A stretch of 64,000 bases of DNA from Streptomyces coeruleorubidus (GTDB lineage Bacteria; Actinomycetota; Actinomycetes; Streptomycetales; Streptomycetaceae): the NCBI RefSeq assembly GCF_028885415.1, contig NZ_CP118527.1, positions 1 through 64,000 of the forward strand. Direction: 5' to 3'. Numbering within the stretch: position 1 is the stretch's first letter; each line of letters begins with the position of its first letter. Below are positions 17,324-27,888 of the stretch, in pieces. Under the pieces are notes generated by a model. The model was given only the letters and a program-made list of their open reading frames with translations, made no database searches and was not told where the DNA came from. The position numbers and the translations under genes are program-made.

Positions 17324-20318
17324 CGCTCCTCCGGGAAGCGTGCCACCTTCTCGAAGTAGCCCGCCATGACGTGCTCGTGGGGTACGTCCGTCCGCTCCAG
17401 GGCCGCGGCCACGGCGCCGCCGTTCAGTGCCGGATCCGCCGCCTCCGGCACGTGCAGGCACCGCAGGTTCCGCAGCGCGGGCGGAGGCTGCTCGGGGTGG
17501 AAGCTCACCGTGGATTCCACGAACATCGTCTCGGGCAGCTCCGGGTCGTCGGCGGCGCCGGTGCGCCGTTCGACGAGGCCCAGTTTTCCGAAGTCCTTGA
17601 CCATGGCGTTCATCTGCTCGATGCGGTCCTGGGGCAGCCACCTGTCCCAGACGGCCCGGCGCTCGAAGGCGGTCCGGCGTTCCTCGGCGGGCCTGCCGGG
17701 GTCGACCGCCTGGTCGTAGTCCTGTTCCGTCAGGACGTGGTTGGGCACGCGCGCGGGCCAGAAGGTGGGCAGGTAGGGGTCGTAGCGCGGGCCGAACCCC
17801 AGGTAGTAGCCGGAGCGGCAGCGCGCGGTGTCGGTCTGCCAGGGCACCGCCATCCAGCGCGTCAGATCGCCCGGCCCCTGCGCGTACAGCGGACCGTCGA
17901 CGCCGAGTGCCGCCTGCGGAGTGAGCACCTCGCCATGGTCGGACTCCGGGGTTCCGGGGGCGCGGTGCCGCACCCGGAACGGTGCCGCGTACAGGCTGCT
18001 GTGGCGCATCGGCCAGGACAGTTCGCACCCCGGGTGGAACGCGTCGGCCAGACAGAACGACAGGGCCGCGCGGTCGAGCATGCCCGGCCGCTCCGCCGGC
18101 GGCACCTCGTCGAGGTTTCGCGGCGGCACCGCCGACGGGTCGTGGTCGGCGTCGAAGTCCCCTGCGGCCCACCGGGCCAGTGACCGGTACTGCAGCGAGG
18201 ACAGCGTCAGATGCTGCCGTGCGGAGACCGGCCGCACGCTCATCGAGTCACCGTAGAGGGGCGGCCACGGTACGGGGGAGAGACCGTCGCGGTCGAGGTC
18301 CCGCATCGTGGCCCAGATCTGCTGGCGCAGCTCCGCGTGGCGCGGCCCGGGGTCGGCCAGCCTGGCGAGCCGCCCGGGCGCCAGGAAGTGCTCCCGCCCG
18401 CCGTGTCCGAACAGCGCGGCGATGCCGCGGTTGACCCACTGGAGGTCGCACAGGCGCCGCAGGATCGGCAGGACGTCACGGGTGAACGAGACGTTCTCCG
18501 GCAGCGGCAGTGTTCCGGCGGACACGAAGACGTCGCGCATCAGGTCGTACATCGTGCGGACGGACTTCAGCTCCGGCGCGAAGTTCGGTGGCGCCACCAC
18601 CACCCAGGCCGGTTCGACGGGGACGCTACGGCCGTCGATGTGCACGCGTGCCGTCACCGGGCCGTCGGAGATGTCGTCGTACCAGCCGTCGTTGTTGGCG
18701 AAGTGCGTGGCCTGAGCGTGGTCCACCGAGGCCGAGACGCCGTGCCCACCGAGGAACAGCAGCCGGCCGGCGCCGTCGGTGCGCACCTCGCCCAGATGGA
18801 CGGGCTTCCCGAGGAAGCAGCCCGTGTCGAACCGGTACTCGGGCCGGTCGGCGCGGTCCCGGCCGCGGATCGAGCGGGGACCGGGGTCGATGACCAGCCC
18901 ACCGCGCTCCTTTCGGGGCACCTTGGGATTGCGGGGCGTGCTGGCGGGGGCGGCGGCCGCTTCGGGATGTCCAGGGCCAGCTGGAACTGGTACCAGGCGG
19001 CCTTTTTGTTGGCGACATGCACGGTCCACCGGATGTCGGCGTTGTCCGCGGTCAGCTCGGCGACCGGCTCGCCGGCGGCGTTGTAGCCGTAGACGCGGAA
19101 GCGCGCCGCCTGCCGTTTCAGGGCGCCGGTGGCGTCCTTGTACGAGCCGGCGGGCAGCGGTGGAGGGTCGTCCACCTCGGGCGCGAGGAAGAACTCGTCC
19201 GCGCTGTCTCCGACCCGTGCCACGCCGATGGCGGGATGGATCGCGGCCCGCACGATCCGGGTGTCACGCCCGTGCGGTTCGGCGGACGGCGGGCGTGCGG
19301 GGCCGGGTTCCGCCGCCGGAACGCCGTTCGCGTCGCGGCGCCGGGCGGCCGACGCCCGGTACACGACCTTGCGGGCCTCGGCCATGCTGCCGACCGGCTT
19401 GTGCTCGGCCAGGCAGTGCCAGGGGTTATATGCCAGGTTCTCGCCGTAGGCGTCCTGACCGCGTGCCCGGACGTCCTGCTGACGCAGGGTCAGTCTGGCT
19501 ACGCGGACGGGGGCGCTCAGCGACTCCTCCCAGCGCACGGTGGCACGGTCCAGGGGCATACGGTCCGGGTCCGTGCGGAACTGCACCATCAGGTCGAAGG
19601 TCGCCTCACCCGCGGCCAGCCGGTGCCGCAGATCTTCCCGGAAGAAGGAGGGGTTCTCCTCGGGAGGCGCCGCCTGGGGGTCACCGGGCGGGCAGGAGAC
19701 CGGCACGAGCACGTACTTCACATGGCGGTCGGGCCCGAACGCGTACGGCAGCACGCCCCAGTACCTGGCCGTGAGCGTGCTCTCCTCGGGCTTGCGCATG
19801 GCCTGCAGGATGCTGCGGGTCACCGGGTGCGCGTTCTGGTACGCGACCGGATCCTGCTGGAACTCGCACATGTCCCGGGCGGTGTCGACGAAGAACACGT
19901 CATGGTTCTGCAGCACGAGATCCTGGGTGTCCGCCCGGCCGTCGTCCTCCAGCAGCTTCGGGCCGGGAACGCCGAACAGCTTGATGCCCATGCCCAGGGT
20001 CCGACGGAAGTCCGGACGGTCCGGCAGGACATCGCTGGAGAAACGAACCCAGGCGGTCAGACCGTCCTGCTGGTCCCGGGCGGCTCTGAGGAACCCGACA
20101 CAAAGGTCCGGCGGCAGATCGGGAGCGACCGTGAGCACGCCCCGGGCGGTGCCGTGGTACTTGACGAAGACCGGTCGCAGGACCGGGTCCTGGCCCTGGG
20201 AGATCCGCTGCCCCATGCGCTTGTCCACGAACTCGGCCAGAATGCCGGCGATCGGCTCGGCCGCGCAGTCGGTCGGGGCCTGCGAGGAGCTCTGGTGCGG
20301 GTCGGCTGTACCGGTCAT
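17320..20318 (-). CDS. catalase-like domain fused to LodA-type CTQ-dependent amino-acid oxidase (frameshifted)
   Basis: One gene of 999 residues once a single base is restored near 18962 (2999 nt become 3000). Residues about 30-330 are a catalase-like haem domain of the y4iL type: distal His in FVKYHGTARGVLTV, Asn in LQNHDVFFVD, candidate haem Tyr in RYWGVLPYAFG. From residue ~354 the protein is a LodA/GoxA oxidase (RIVRAAIHPAIGVARVG, DIRWTVHVANKKAAWYQFQL, LVIDPGPRSI). The quinone precursor Cys is in HPGCELSWPM (~764) and its Trp partner in TRWMAVPWQTD (821 or 826). The start ATG 20318 follows AGGAGAG. LodA enzymes oxidise an amino group (lysine epsilon, glycine) and release NH3 and H2O2, so the fused domain could detoxify the peroxide. 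The substrate is unknown. LodB follows with a 4-bp overlap. Confidence 0.8.
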
Positions 20319-20962
20319 GGGCGCGCTCTCCTGCTGCTCGAGCTGATTCGGAGTTCCCTGCTCATAGGTGGAGCGAGACTGGAGAAAATATGTCTGACCG
20401 GGGACAAGTTCCTCCGGTCGCGGGTGCCCGAATTCCGTCGGCCCTTGTCAGTGCCGACGAAGTACGCCCGGACGGCGGAGTCGCGGGTGGTCCAAGGGGA
20501 TGCGGAGACGGTGATCGGTGACAAGCTGGCCGACGATTTCCGCCGTGCCCGCCTCGGGGTACAGCGCGCGGCAGCCGCGCGGACATCGCCGCAGCAGCCG
20601 CAGCGGGCCATGGCACCGGCCAGGGCGACGGCTCCGAGGCGGTCGACGCGGTCCAGGAGGCCGCCCGGGACCAGCCACAGCCGGTACTCGTCGCGGGTCC
20701 AGCCCATCATCAGCTCGACGCCCCGGGGCGTTGCCGCCGGCCACCGGGCTGCTGAGCTTGCCCACCTCGGCCTTGCCTAATCACCCACCGCCGCGTCCAA
20801 GGCCTTCGTCAGGACCTCTAAACGCTCTTTAAGAGGGTCAATGCAAACGGCACGCCACCGAAGCGGGACCGATGCCAGTCCGTTTGCCGTGGAACTCCCC
20901 GGGATCGTCTTCCCACAGGACATGCCTCAGGGCCCCGGCGTTTGCCTCGGATGTCTGGTTGA
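20319..20962. other. no supported gene; unrecognised broken coding on minus strand
   Basis: A stretch on the minus strand (20765 down to about 20450) has protein-like character (GWTRDEYRLWLVPGGLLDRV, then RDSAVRAYFVGTDK) but needs a frame change and matches nothing I recognise. The rest (20319-20450 and 20766-20962) shows no gene and may carry the promoter of the catalase-LodA gene. Confidence 0.3.
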
Positions 20963-21190
20963 TCATGTGATCCCGTAGAGGGTGAGGACGCGGTGGCGTT
21001 CGGTGTGGGCTCGGCGTCCGGCGGCGGTTTTGACGTACCCGGCGAGTTTGAGCGCGCTGCGGATCAGGTCGCGGACGGCGGCGAGCACGGCGTGCGTATT
21101 GCGGGTCCTGACCTCGGACTTGTCCTCCCCGAAGACGGCATCATGCACCCAGTGAAGATCCCCCATCTTGAAGATGCGGGTCACGAGGCT
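20963..21190 (-). pseudogene. ISAs1-family transposase, C-terminal fragment
   Basis: About 73 codons: DLHWVHDAVFGEDKSEVRTR, AVLAAVRDLIRSALKLAGY and RRAHTERHRVLTLYGI. This is the typical end of ISAs1 transposases (region after the last catalytic Glu). No N-terminal or DDE core remains. Confidence 0.7.
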
Positions 21191-21329
21191 GGTGTGAGTC
21201 GGTGGGTGTGTTCTGGTGCTGGTCGCGGGCGGTTGTGGCAGTTCAAGATCGACTACCGTTGCGGTGATCGCGGATCCTCGGGTTCCCCGGCGTGAGCGAG
21301 GCGGGTGTCCGTACGATCCGGGCGGGAAG

Positions 21330-21669
21330 TGTGTGACGAACTGGAGGAACTGGCCGTCGCTGAGCGGGGTCGCGCGACGCCTGGCCGAGCAGGTGCACCT
21401 CGAAACGGAACCTGAATCGACGTCTCCTGGGGCCGCCGGCAGGCCGCGAGCGAGGCGTCGACAAGAACGTGCTGCCCAACCACTACCAGCGGATCATGGA
21501 TGTGGTGCGGCGGGCGGGCGCCCCGGTCACGGTCAAGCAGGTATGCCGCGAGTCAGGGATATCGCTGGAGCCGGCCCGCTCGGAGGCGATGCGCGCGAAG
21601 CTGAACCGGCTGGCGGAGCGGGGCTGGCTGCGCAAGCTTGCCGACAGGAAGTTCACCACCACGCTGTGA
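21330..21669 (+). pseudogene. small winged-helix accessory gene of a mobile element (degenerate)
   Basis: The intact C-terminal frame (GTG 21469 to TGA 21669) reads NHYQRIMDVVRRAGAPVTVK and MRAKLNRLAERGWLRK, a small winged helix. I associate this pattern with accessory ORFs beside Streptomyces transposases. Upstream pieces in other frames (CDELEELAVAER, ARRLAEQVHLETEPE) look like its N-terminus, so the original gene was probably ~110 residues and is now frameshifted. The family link is from memory. Confidence 0.45.
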
Positions 21670-21936
21670 GCGTGCTCCGCCGGAAAGGGCGATGCCGTAA
21701 CGTCCGTGCGCCCAGAGGCAGTTGATAGTTCATGTCAAAGAGAACCAACCCGTGCGGCGTCGGGTGCGGGGACTACCGGCCGGCACGTGACGGGCGCCGC
21801 CCTGAGGGCCGTCGATGACGACACCCTCGACCCGATCTGCGCGCCGAGGTCGCTGCCGAGGACGCCCTCCGCGCCCGGACCGCAAGCGTGGGATGGGCCT
21901 CGGTGCGGCCGGGGAATTCCGCACCGCACCGTTCCG

Positions 21937-22168
21937 TCACAGGGCGTCGAGCTGCCACTGCTGGTTGGTGCCGGAACCGGCGGGCCGCTGGATGACGTAG
22001 TAGGCACCGCCCGCATCGACGAGCTTCCACCGCCGGCTGTCGCCGCCCGTGTCCTGCCACTGGACGAGCTGGGTGCCCTGGGCGGAGCCGCCGGGGCTGT
22101 CGAGGACCTCGCCGCTGTGGCGGGCGGCGAGGCGGAAGGATCCGTCGGCGTCGGGCGCCACAGCCATA
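21937..22168 (-). pseudogene. ricin-type (RICIN) lectin domain fragment
   Basis: About 73 codons ending at a TGA (21937-21939). The sequence has beta-trefoil repeats: SFRLAARHSGEVLDSPGGSA, GTQLVQWQDTGGDSRRWKLV and GGAYYVIQRPAGSGTNQQW. This is the C-terminal carbohydrate-binding tail of a secreted enzyme whose catalytic domain is absent. It joins directly, out of frame, to the end of a truncated transposase at about 22168. Confidence 0.65.
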
Positions 22169-23000
22169 CGGGGAGTGGATCGTGGCCGCCGGGCAGACGG
22201 TCTACCTCCAGGCGGATCAACGTGCCTTCGATGACGGGGAGTTCGCTGGTGTGGTCGATCCATGCGGAGCGGGTGGTCAGCCGGGGGTGGATGCGGTCCC
22301 AGGCCATCGCGTGAGCGATGCCGTAGCGGTCGGTGACCTCCACCGGCAGTCCTTCCAGCAGATAGGCCATGCGCGGAGCGTCGTAGCCGGCGTCGAGGAC
22401 AACCAGGATGTCGCGGTACCCCGCGTGCCAACGGCCCATGTCGATGAGGTCCTCGACCACGCGGCGGACCTGGGCCGCGGTGACCTCGGCGACATCGTCG
22501 GCCGGCCCCAGGCGCAGGGCGTCCAGGATCTGGCACCACGAGGCCCGGCCCGACTCCAGCGCGGCGACGAACGAGTAGGGCCAGCCGGGCACGAACTGGT
22601 CCGAGGAACGTCCGCTGCGGCCGTAGACGTGGCAGAACAAGCGGTCCGCACTGGTCGGCGCGTCCGGCCGGAGCCAGTGGGTGACATCCACCGCCAGGAC
22701 CAGACGTCCGTCGGCGGCCTCGGGCTGCGGCAGCCCGGCCAGCACCTGCCGCAGCCGCAGCCGCAGCACATCGACGTTCCCGCTGTTCAGCGCGTCGTAC
22801 ATGGCGCCGTGCCCGCGCCGGTGTTCGGCCGTCAGCGTGAGGTCCACCGGCGTGGTCACCGGCCCGTCCGCGCACAACAGTGCGTCGGCCAGCTCGAACA
22901 GCGTGTCTCGTCGCGCGGTCAGGCAGTCGAAGAAGTCGCCCCGGAAGCATGACGCCACCGCAAACGCTTCCCGCCGGACATCGTGTTGCAGCAGACTCAT
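22168..23000 (-). pseudogene. truncated transposase with internal deletion (NF041680-type)
   Basis: From ATG 23000 the reading frame gives the N-terminal part of a Streptomyces DDE transposase: FRGDFFDCLTARRDTLFELA, DGRLVLAVDVTHWLRP (first Asp), GRSGRSSDQFVPGWPYSFVA, DILVVLDAGYDAPRMAYLL (second Asp). After EGLPVEV the sequence jumps to AHAMAWDRIHPRLTTRSAW, skipping roughly 70 residues of the family, and the C-terminus with the catalytic Glu is gone. The frame is replaced by the RICIN fragment at about 22168. Confidence 0.7.
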
Positions 23001-23140
23001 TCCCCCACGGCCTTCGTCCTGGTCAAGTGCCTCTTTGGTCGGAGCACAGGATCAGGCGGAGGCCGTGTTCACGTCCCCGGAATCCTCGTACGAGCGATCA
23101 CGTTCGGCGCGTGGTTCGAGGGCAGGCACAAAGCCCAAAC

Positions 23141-23419
23141 TCAGAACGGAACGGCCAGCCCGGCCTCGCGCAGCCGAAGCAAGGCCCTGCCCATACACTC
23201 GGCGACCGACACTCCGTCAGTTCTCAAGCCATTGGTCAACGGGCCACCGCTGGCAGCAAAGGTCCACGCCGGCTGACCTTCTCGCAAGCGTTCCGCATCG
23301 ACCCGGATCACGGCCCCCACACCCTGCGCAGCGAGCCATTGCAGGATGAGCAGCGTCGCATCCTCCACGCCGCTGTCCGCGGGATCGAGCTTGGGCCACC
23401 GCCCCCTTGCCCTGGTCAT
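23141..23419 (-). CDS. conserved hypothetical protein, 92 aa
   Basis: Short protein from ATG 23419: MTRARGRWPKLDPADSGVED, then LLILQWLAAQGVGAVIRVDA and MGRALLRLREAGLAVPF. The frame is open and codon use is normal. I recall similar small actinobacterial proteins but no function. It sits between two transposase remnants on the same strand. Confidence 0.55.
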   Translation of the reverse strand: MTRARGRWPKLDPADSGVEDATLLILQWLAAQGVGAVIRVDAERLREGQPAWTFAASGGPLTNGLRTDGVSVAECMGRALLRLREAGLAVPF

Positions 23420-23499
23420 GGCGACCACCCTACTCAGCGACCTACCGAGTCCGATCGAGCCGGACGACCTTAAAGAACTTCCCAGTGACGATGTCAAGC

Positions 23500-23920
23500 C
23501 GCTGTCGTGACGGTTGGTAGGGCCTCGTAAACACTCTCCGTCGCGGATCATGGCCCACAAGACGTTGGCTCGTCGGCGGGCCAGAGCGAGCAAGGCCTGC
23601 TTGTGTCCCTTCCCCTCGTTCCGCTTGCGCCCGTAGTAGGCCTGGGAGGCGGTGCAGGTTCTCAGGCTGGCCATGGAGGAGAGGGAGAAGGCCCGGAGCA
23701 GGCCGCGGTGGTAGCGGCGCGGGCGGCGCATGTTGCCAGGCGGTCGGCCGTGCCGAAGGCCTCCGGGTCGCCGCCGGTGGCGGCCGATGAACTCGCGGCC
23801 GGGGAGGGCGCCCATGCCGGGCAGGCTCCGGATCACCGTCGCGTGTCGGTGCTCGTTGGACCGGGCCTCGATGAGCGCGTCGAGTTCGGCGATGGCAACC
23901 GGGCGAGAGCCAGCAGCTAC
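23500..23920 (-). pseudogene. IS110-family transposase, C-terminal fragment
   Basis: Matches the Transposase_20 half of IS110 enzymes: AIAELDALIEARSNEHRHAT, VIRSLPGMGALPGREFIGRH, then NMRRPRRYHRGLLRAF, SQAYYGRKRNEGKGHKQALL and ARRRANVLWAMIRDG. At least one frame change lies near 23760. The N-terminal DEDD domain is missing. The fragment abuts the 3' end of the NACHT gene. Confidence 0.75.
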
Positions 23921-23951
23921 GTTTCCGGGACGGCACGCTGGTACGTGGGAA

Positions 23952-26191
23952 TCAGTCGCTGGCTCGCGCTTGCTCCGCCAGACGCTCCTGAAGGTGGGCG
24001 TGCCGGAACTGGTACACCCCGCCTGTCTGTCGCAGGATCCCGCGGCGGTGCGCGTCCGCCAGGAATCCAAGGAGTCGCCGTGGCTGGCGTCCGCACACCG
24101 TGAGCCATCCACGGCCCAGCAAGAAAATCCCCCATGCCCGTGACGACAGCACGGTGAATCCCACGGCGAGGCCGAACAGAAGACCCACGGCCAGGCCGAA
24201 TGCCACCGAGTCCGTTGGAGGGAAGGCGAGACCCGCGGCAACCGCGCCGGCCGGGCTGTACGCGCATGCTCCCAGGCGCCCGTAGGCGACTCCACCGACG
24301 ACCGCTCCGGCGATCGCTCCCGACAGACCGAATTCGACCCCCATGCGGAGCCCTAGGGGAAGGTCCAGCATGAGTCCGCCCGAGGCCTCCTCGGTGAAGA
24401 TGATCGCCGCGGCGTAAGCTATTCCGAGCGAGAACGAGAAGGACGCGCAATGAGCGAGTGCGGAGGTCCTGTCCCGCCGGAAGACGACCAGGGGCGTGGA
24501 AGCGTTGGCCACATTGGCCGGGACGTCCAGCCACACGCGCAGCCCCACCGCGAGACCGAAGGCGAGGCCCAGCCCGAGGACGATGGGCCCTGGGAAGTCG
24601 AACGCTGTCCCCAGGGCGAGTCCGGTGACCACGCCGACCGGGAATCGGAGGAGGAAGGGTCCTGCGGTTCCCCGGAATCGCGCCTCGAGACAGGACGGTT
24701 CTGGCTCCGAGTCCAGCGCACAGCAGGTCCCGGCGGCGAGCGCGAAAAACAGTCCGTAGGCGAACCCGATGGCCGGGTCGGCCGCGATGCCCCCGACAAG
24801 GCCGAACAGAACTCCGGATACGAGGCCGGCCGCAAGCCCGCGCACCGCGCGCGGCACGCCATGGATGTACTGCCACCACGCGATGTCACGCGTACCGAGC
24901 CGGCTCAGGTGAGAGGCGAGGAAGGTGAGCCACACCTGGGCTTGTTCCGGACGGCAGCGGCCCGTTCGCGCGGATCCGAGCGGCGCGGTGCTGGTGGATG
25001 CGTGCGGGAAATATGAAGCGAAGACAAAGGAGTTGAGCAGGTGCTTCTCGAGTACTGAGGTGTCGGCGAATCTGATGTCGATGAGTTCGACGGGGTCGGC
25101 GGAGGTGTCGCTGTAGGCGACTCTGGCCATGGACGACATCAGCGGCGTGGAGAGCACCTCGATGAGCGCCTGCGCGACGGCGTCGGTGCCGCTTTCTCGC
25201 AAGTAGTCGAGGACCGGCGTCCACTTGGTGGTGAGCGCCCCATGTGCTTCGCCGTTCGTGCGCCGCGTGGTGAAGGGCAGGTAGCCGACCAGCTGGTCCA
25301 GGCCCAGCGGCTGCAGCTCGATGACCGCGGCCGCTGTGAACACGTCGGCGGATTCGATGGTGCGCCGATATTCGTCCGTACGACTAGTCAGGATCACCGG
25401 CGTTTCCAGGTCGAGCGTCGCGTTGAGGTGCCGGATGGCATCCGAACGACAGGACTCGGGCATCTCGTCCAGACCGTCGAGGACGGGGAGGACGTGGTCC
25501 ATCAATTCCGCGGCCCAGGTGGCCCCGGATGGCGCCGTGGCGCTCAGCGCGGGGAAGTCCTTCGCGATGTGCTCGGACATCCAGAACCGAAGGCTCTGCT
25601 CTCCCGGGCGCCATGACGCCAGGGAGAACAGGACCGGCACACGGTCCCCGGGCCGGCGGGCCTCGAGGATCTGGAGGACGAGACGCAAGGTGAGCACCGT
25701 CTTGCCCGCGCCGGGCTTGCCCAGGACGACCAGTCTCTTGGAAGGGACCCCGTCGAATGTCCTCAGGACATCGGCGAGTTCACCCTCCACGTCTAATGGT
25801 GCGATGTTGCCCGACTGCCTGCGGATGTTCGCCCAGTGGTCGGTGATCAGCGGATCGGCCCTCGTCCAGCGAACGGGCAGGGGAAGGGGTCTTGCAGTCG
25901 ACGAAACCTCTCCTCCGCGCGCCACTGCTCCCGTACTGCCGCTGCCAGGTCTTCCGTCGCCTGGCGCAGGCGCTCGGAGAATTCGGGAGTGGGTGCTGGG
26001 GGCTCGGCAGAGAGGAAGTCCGCGAGGAGTCCCAGGAGGCCGACAAACAAGGCGAGAGCGCTGGCCCACTTGTCGATCTTGTCCAGTTCCCCGAGGACGA
26101 CGAAGAACGCGGCCACGGCGAGAACGGTGGAGATCCAGACGGCCTTGACCCAGCGCGGTCTCCGCCACCAACTCATGGGCCGCTCCGTCAT
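23952..26191 (-). CDS. membrane-embedded NACHT NTPase (frameshifted)
   Basis: ATG 26191 begins MTERPMSWWRRPRW. Two membrane segments follow at about 15-60 (AVWISTVLAVAAFFVVLGEL, ALALFVGLLGLLADFL), then a short helical linker. After a one-base slip near 25875 (C run) the protein continues with PLPVRWTRADPLITDHW and a NACHT domain: Walker A VVLGKPGAGKTVLTL, Walker B LPVLDGLDEMPE, then ILTSRTDEYRR. The last ~290 residues are Gly-rich membrane helices (VRGLAAGLVSGVLFGLVGGI, GLALGTAFDFPGPIVLGLG and others, about eight). A short soluble tail, YQFRHAHLQERL, ends the protein. Restoring one base gives 746 residues. NACHT proteins are STAND-type signalling ATPases and some are phage-defence proteins; that role here is inference. 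Confidence 0.8.
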
Positions 26192-26522
26192 GCCGACATC
26201 ACCTTTGCCCACAACCCTCCATCAGGCCATCGGCTGATGCTGCACAAAGACCGGAGCCGACCACTTTTGCCGGATGTGGAACACGCCAGGATCGTCCAGC
26301 AACTCCTGGGCCCACCGAGCGGCGCGCGCCCGTGCAGGGCCGGCCACGAGGGCGGACGGGGCAGGACCCGGACGGCATCTTCAAGGCGCGCATGCCGTTC
26401 AGCCACGGTCTTGCACGTGCCACAGACCGTCGCCATCAGCGCGAGCGTGCAGCGTGCCGAGGTACCGCCACGCCCGTAGGCCACCCAGCTGGGCCGCACT
26501 ATCAGCAAGCCGCACGAACCGG

Positions 26523-27088
26523 TCAGCCACACCATCGACCTGTTGACTGAGCTTGAGATGCAACCCACGGATTCGAACACCTCTGACCGGCGCCTGTCGG
26601 CAGAGGTCGTTCTCTTTCCGAACCTCGGGTGCGGTTTCCGCTGGTCCGGCCGACGACCCGGTAGCCGGCGTCCAGGTAGTAGGCGTTCAGGCGCGCGTTG
26701 TCGGCCAGGCAACCCAGACGCACGACCGCCCTCCCCGCCGCGGCAGCGCGGCGCTCCGCAGCACGCGGCAGAAACCGCCCCGTCCCCGGCTGGGCGCTGT
26801 TGCGGTCCACCATCAGCAGATGCACATAGCCGGCCACCGGCGCTGTGGTCCCCAGGCGTCCTCGTCTTCCGACCACAGCTCCCAGGCCCCGACCACGCGG
26901 CCGTCGGCCTCGGCGAGCCAGACCTCACCAGCCGCCATGGACCGGCGGAAGTGGTCCTCGTCCAGCTGGCCGGGCTGCCACTGGCCGGTAATGCCCTGGG
27001 CGAGCATCCAGCGGGCAGCGTCGTCGCGCAAACGAACCAGAGTGGCGAGGTCGGTGTCGTCGGCGAGGCGGAAGTGCAGATCATTCAC
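26523..27088 (-). CDS. GNAT N-acetyltransferase (frameshifted)
   Basis: Starts at a GTG (27086-27088): VNDLHFRLADDTDLATLVRL, with GQWQPGQLDEDHFRRSMAAG and VVGAWELWSEDEDAW. Near 26850 the frame changes and continues PVAGYVHLLMVDRNSAQPGT (acetyl-CoA loop region), RLGCLADNARLNAYYLDAGY. One added base gives 567 nt (188 residues). The last ~35 residues do not look like the family, so the true end is uncertain. Substrate unknown. Confidence 0.65.
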
Positions 27089-27249
27089 GTCGCGATCCTC
27101 GCACGGGCCCGCACCGGCATCAGCGGCCACACCCCAGCCAGCCGCGTCACCGGCCTACCCGAACGGCATACCAAGGGCGTGAGCTGTGTGCGCGAAGAAT
27201 GAGCGCAACTCGGTGGCGTTCGGCGTGGAGATCAGGGAGGCTCGCGCGC

Positions 27250-27762
27250 ATGGTATCGGTAGTGCAGAACGTGGCGATCGACTGTGCGGACGCCTACGAG
27301 CTGGCTCGGTTCTGGAGCAGTGTGACTGGCCGTCCGCTGCATCCGGAGGACAGACCAGGTGACCGGGAGACTCAGGTGCTGCTGGCGGAGGGCCCGGTGT
27401 TGTACTTCAACCAGGTGCCCGAGACCAAGACAATCAAGAATCGGATCCATCTGTGTTTGCGCCCTGAGACCTCGCGCGATCAGGAGGTGGACCGGCTGCT
27501 GGGCCTCGGCGCCACCTTTGTCGCCGATCACCGGCATCCTGATGGTTCAGGCTGGGCAATCCTCGCTGATCCCGAAGGCAACGAATTCTGCGTACTGCGC
27601 AGTGAGTCCGACCGAGCCGCCATGAATTCCTCTGACCAGTTGGAACCCGGTACAGTCCGCCCCCCGGCCGGGGTGACGACCAGTGGCAGGCCTGACTCGG
27701 CCCGGGTACTGCCTCGTTGGCACGCGCGGGCATCGCACTCAAAGTCGATTCCGGGCACCTGA
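27250..27762 (+). CDS. VOC (glyoxalase/bleomycin-resistance) family protein
   Basis: A 170-residue protein from ATG 27250. The single VOC domain occupies residues 1-115: QNVAIDCADAYELARFWSSV, VLYFNQVPETKTIKNRIHLC and the C-terminal DPEGNEFCVLRSE with the usual metal-site Glu. The last 45 residues are low-complexity and probably unstructured, or reflect a missed stop. VOC members bind small molecules or act as metal-dependent enzymes; this subgroup is unassigned. Confidence 0.8.
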   Translation: MVSVVQNVAIDCADAYELARFWSSVTGRPLHPEDRPGDRETQVLLAEGPVLYFNQVPETKTIKNRIHLCLRPETSRDQEVDRLLGLGATFVADHRHPDGSGWAILADPEGNEFCVLRSESDRAAMNSSDQLEPGTVRPPAGVTTSGRPDSARVLPRWHARASHSKSIPGT

Positions 27763-27888
27763 CACAACTCGGTGGGAACATCCGGCTCCGCCTGTCCGTA
27801 CCATCTCTACACCACAGCACCATGCCGCCGAGACCTCGCCCCAGAGGAACACCGCAGCACGGCCACACGCCGAGGAAAGGTCAGCACC

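Noticed and set aside
20450..20765. Minus-strand protein-like stretch upstream of the oxidase operon
   Set aside because: Needs a frame change and matches no family I recognise, so I did not call a gene.
26520..26600. tRNA-like T-loop on the minus strand (GTTCGAATCC near 26570)
   Set aside because: No acceptor stem, D-arm or anticodon arm can be folded around it; only the short loop motif and one unrelated hairpin (ACCTCTG/CAGAGGT) are present.
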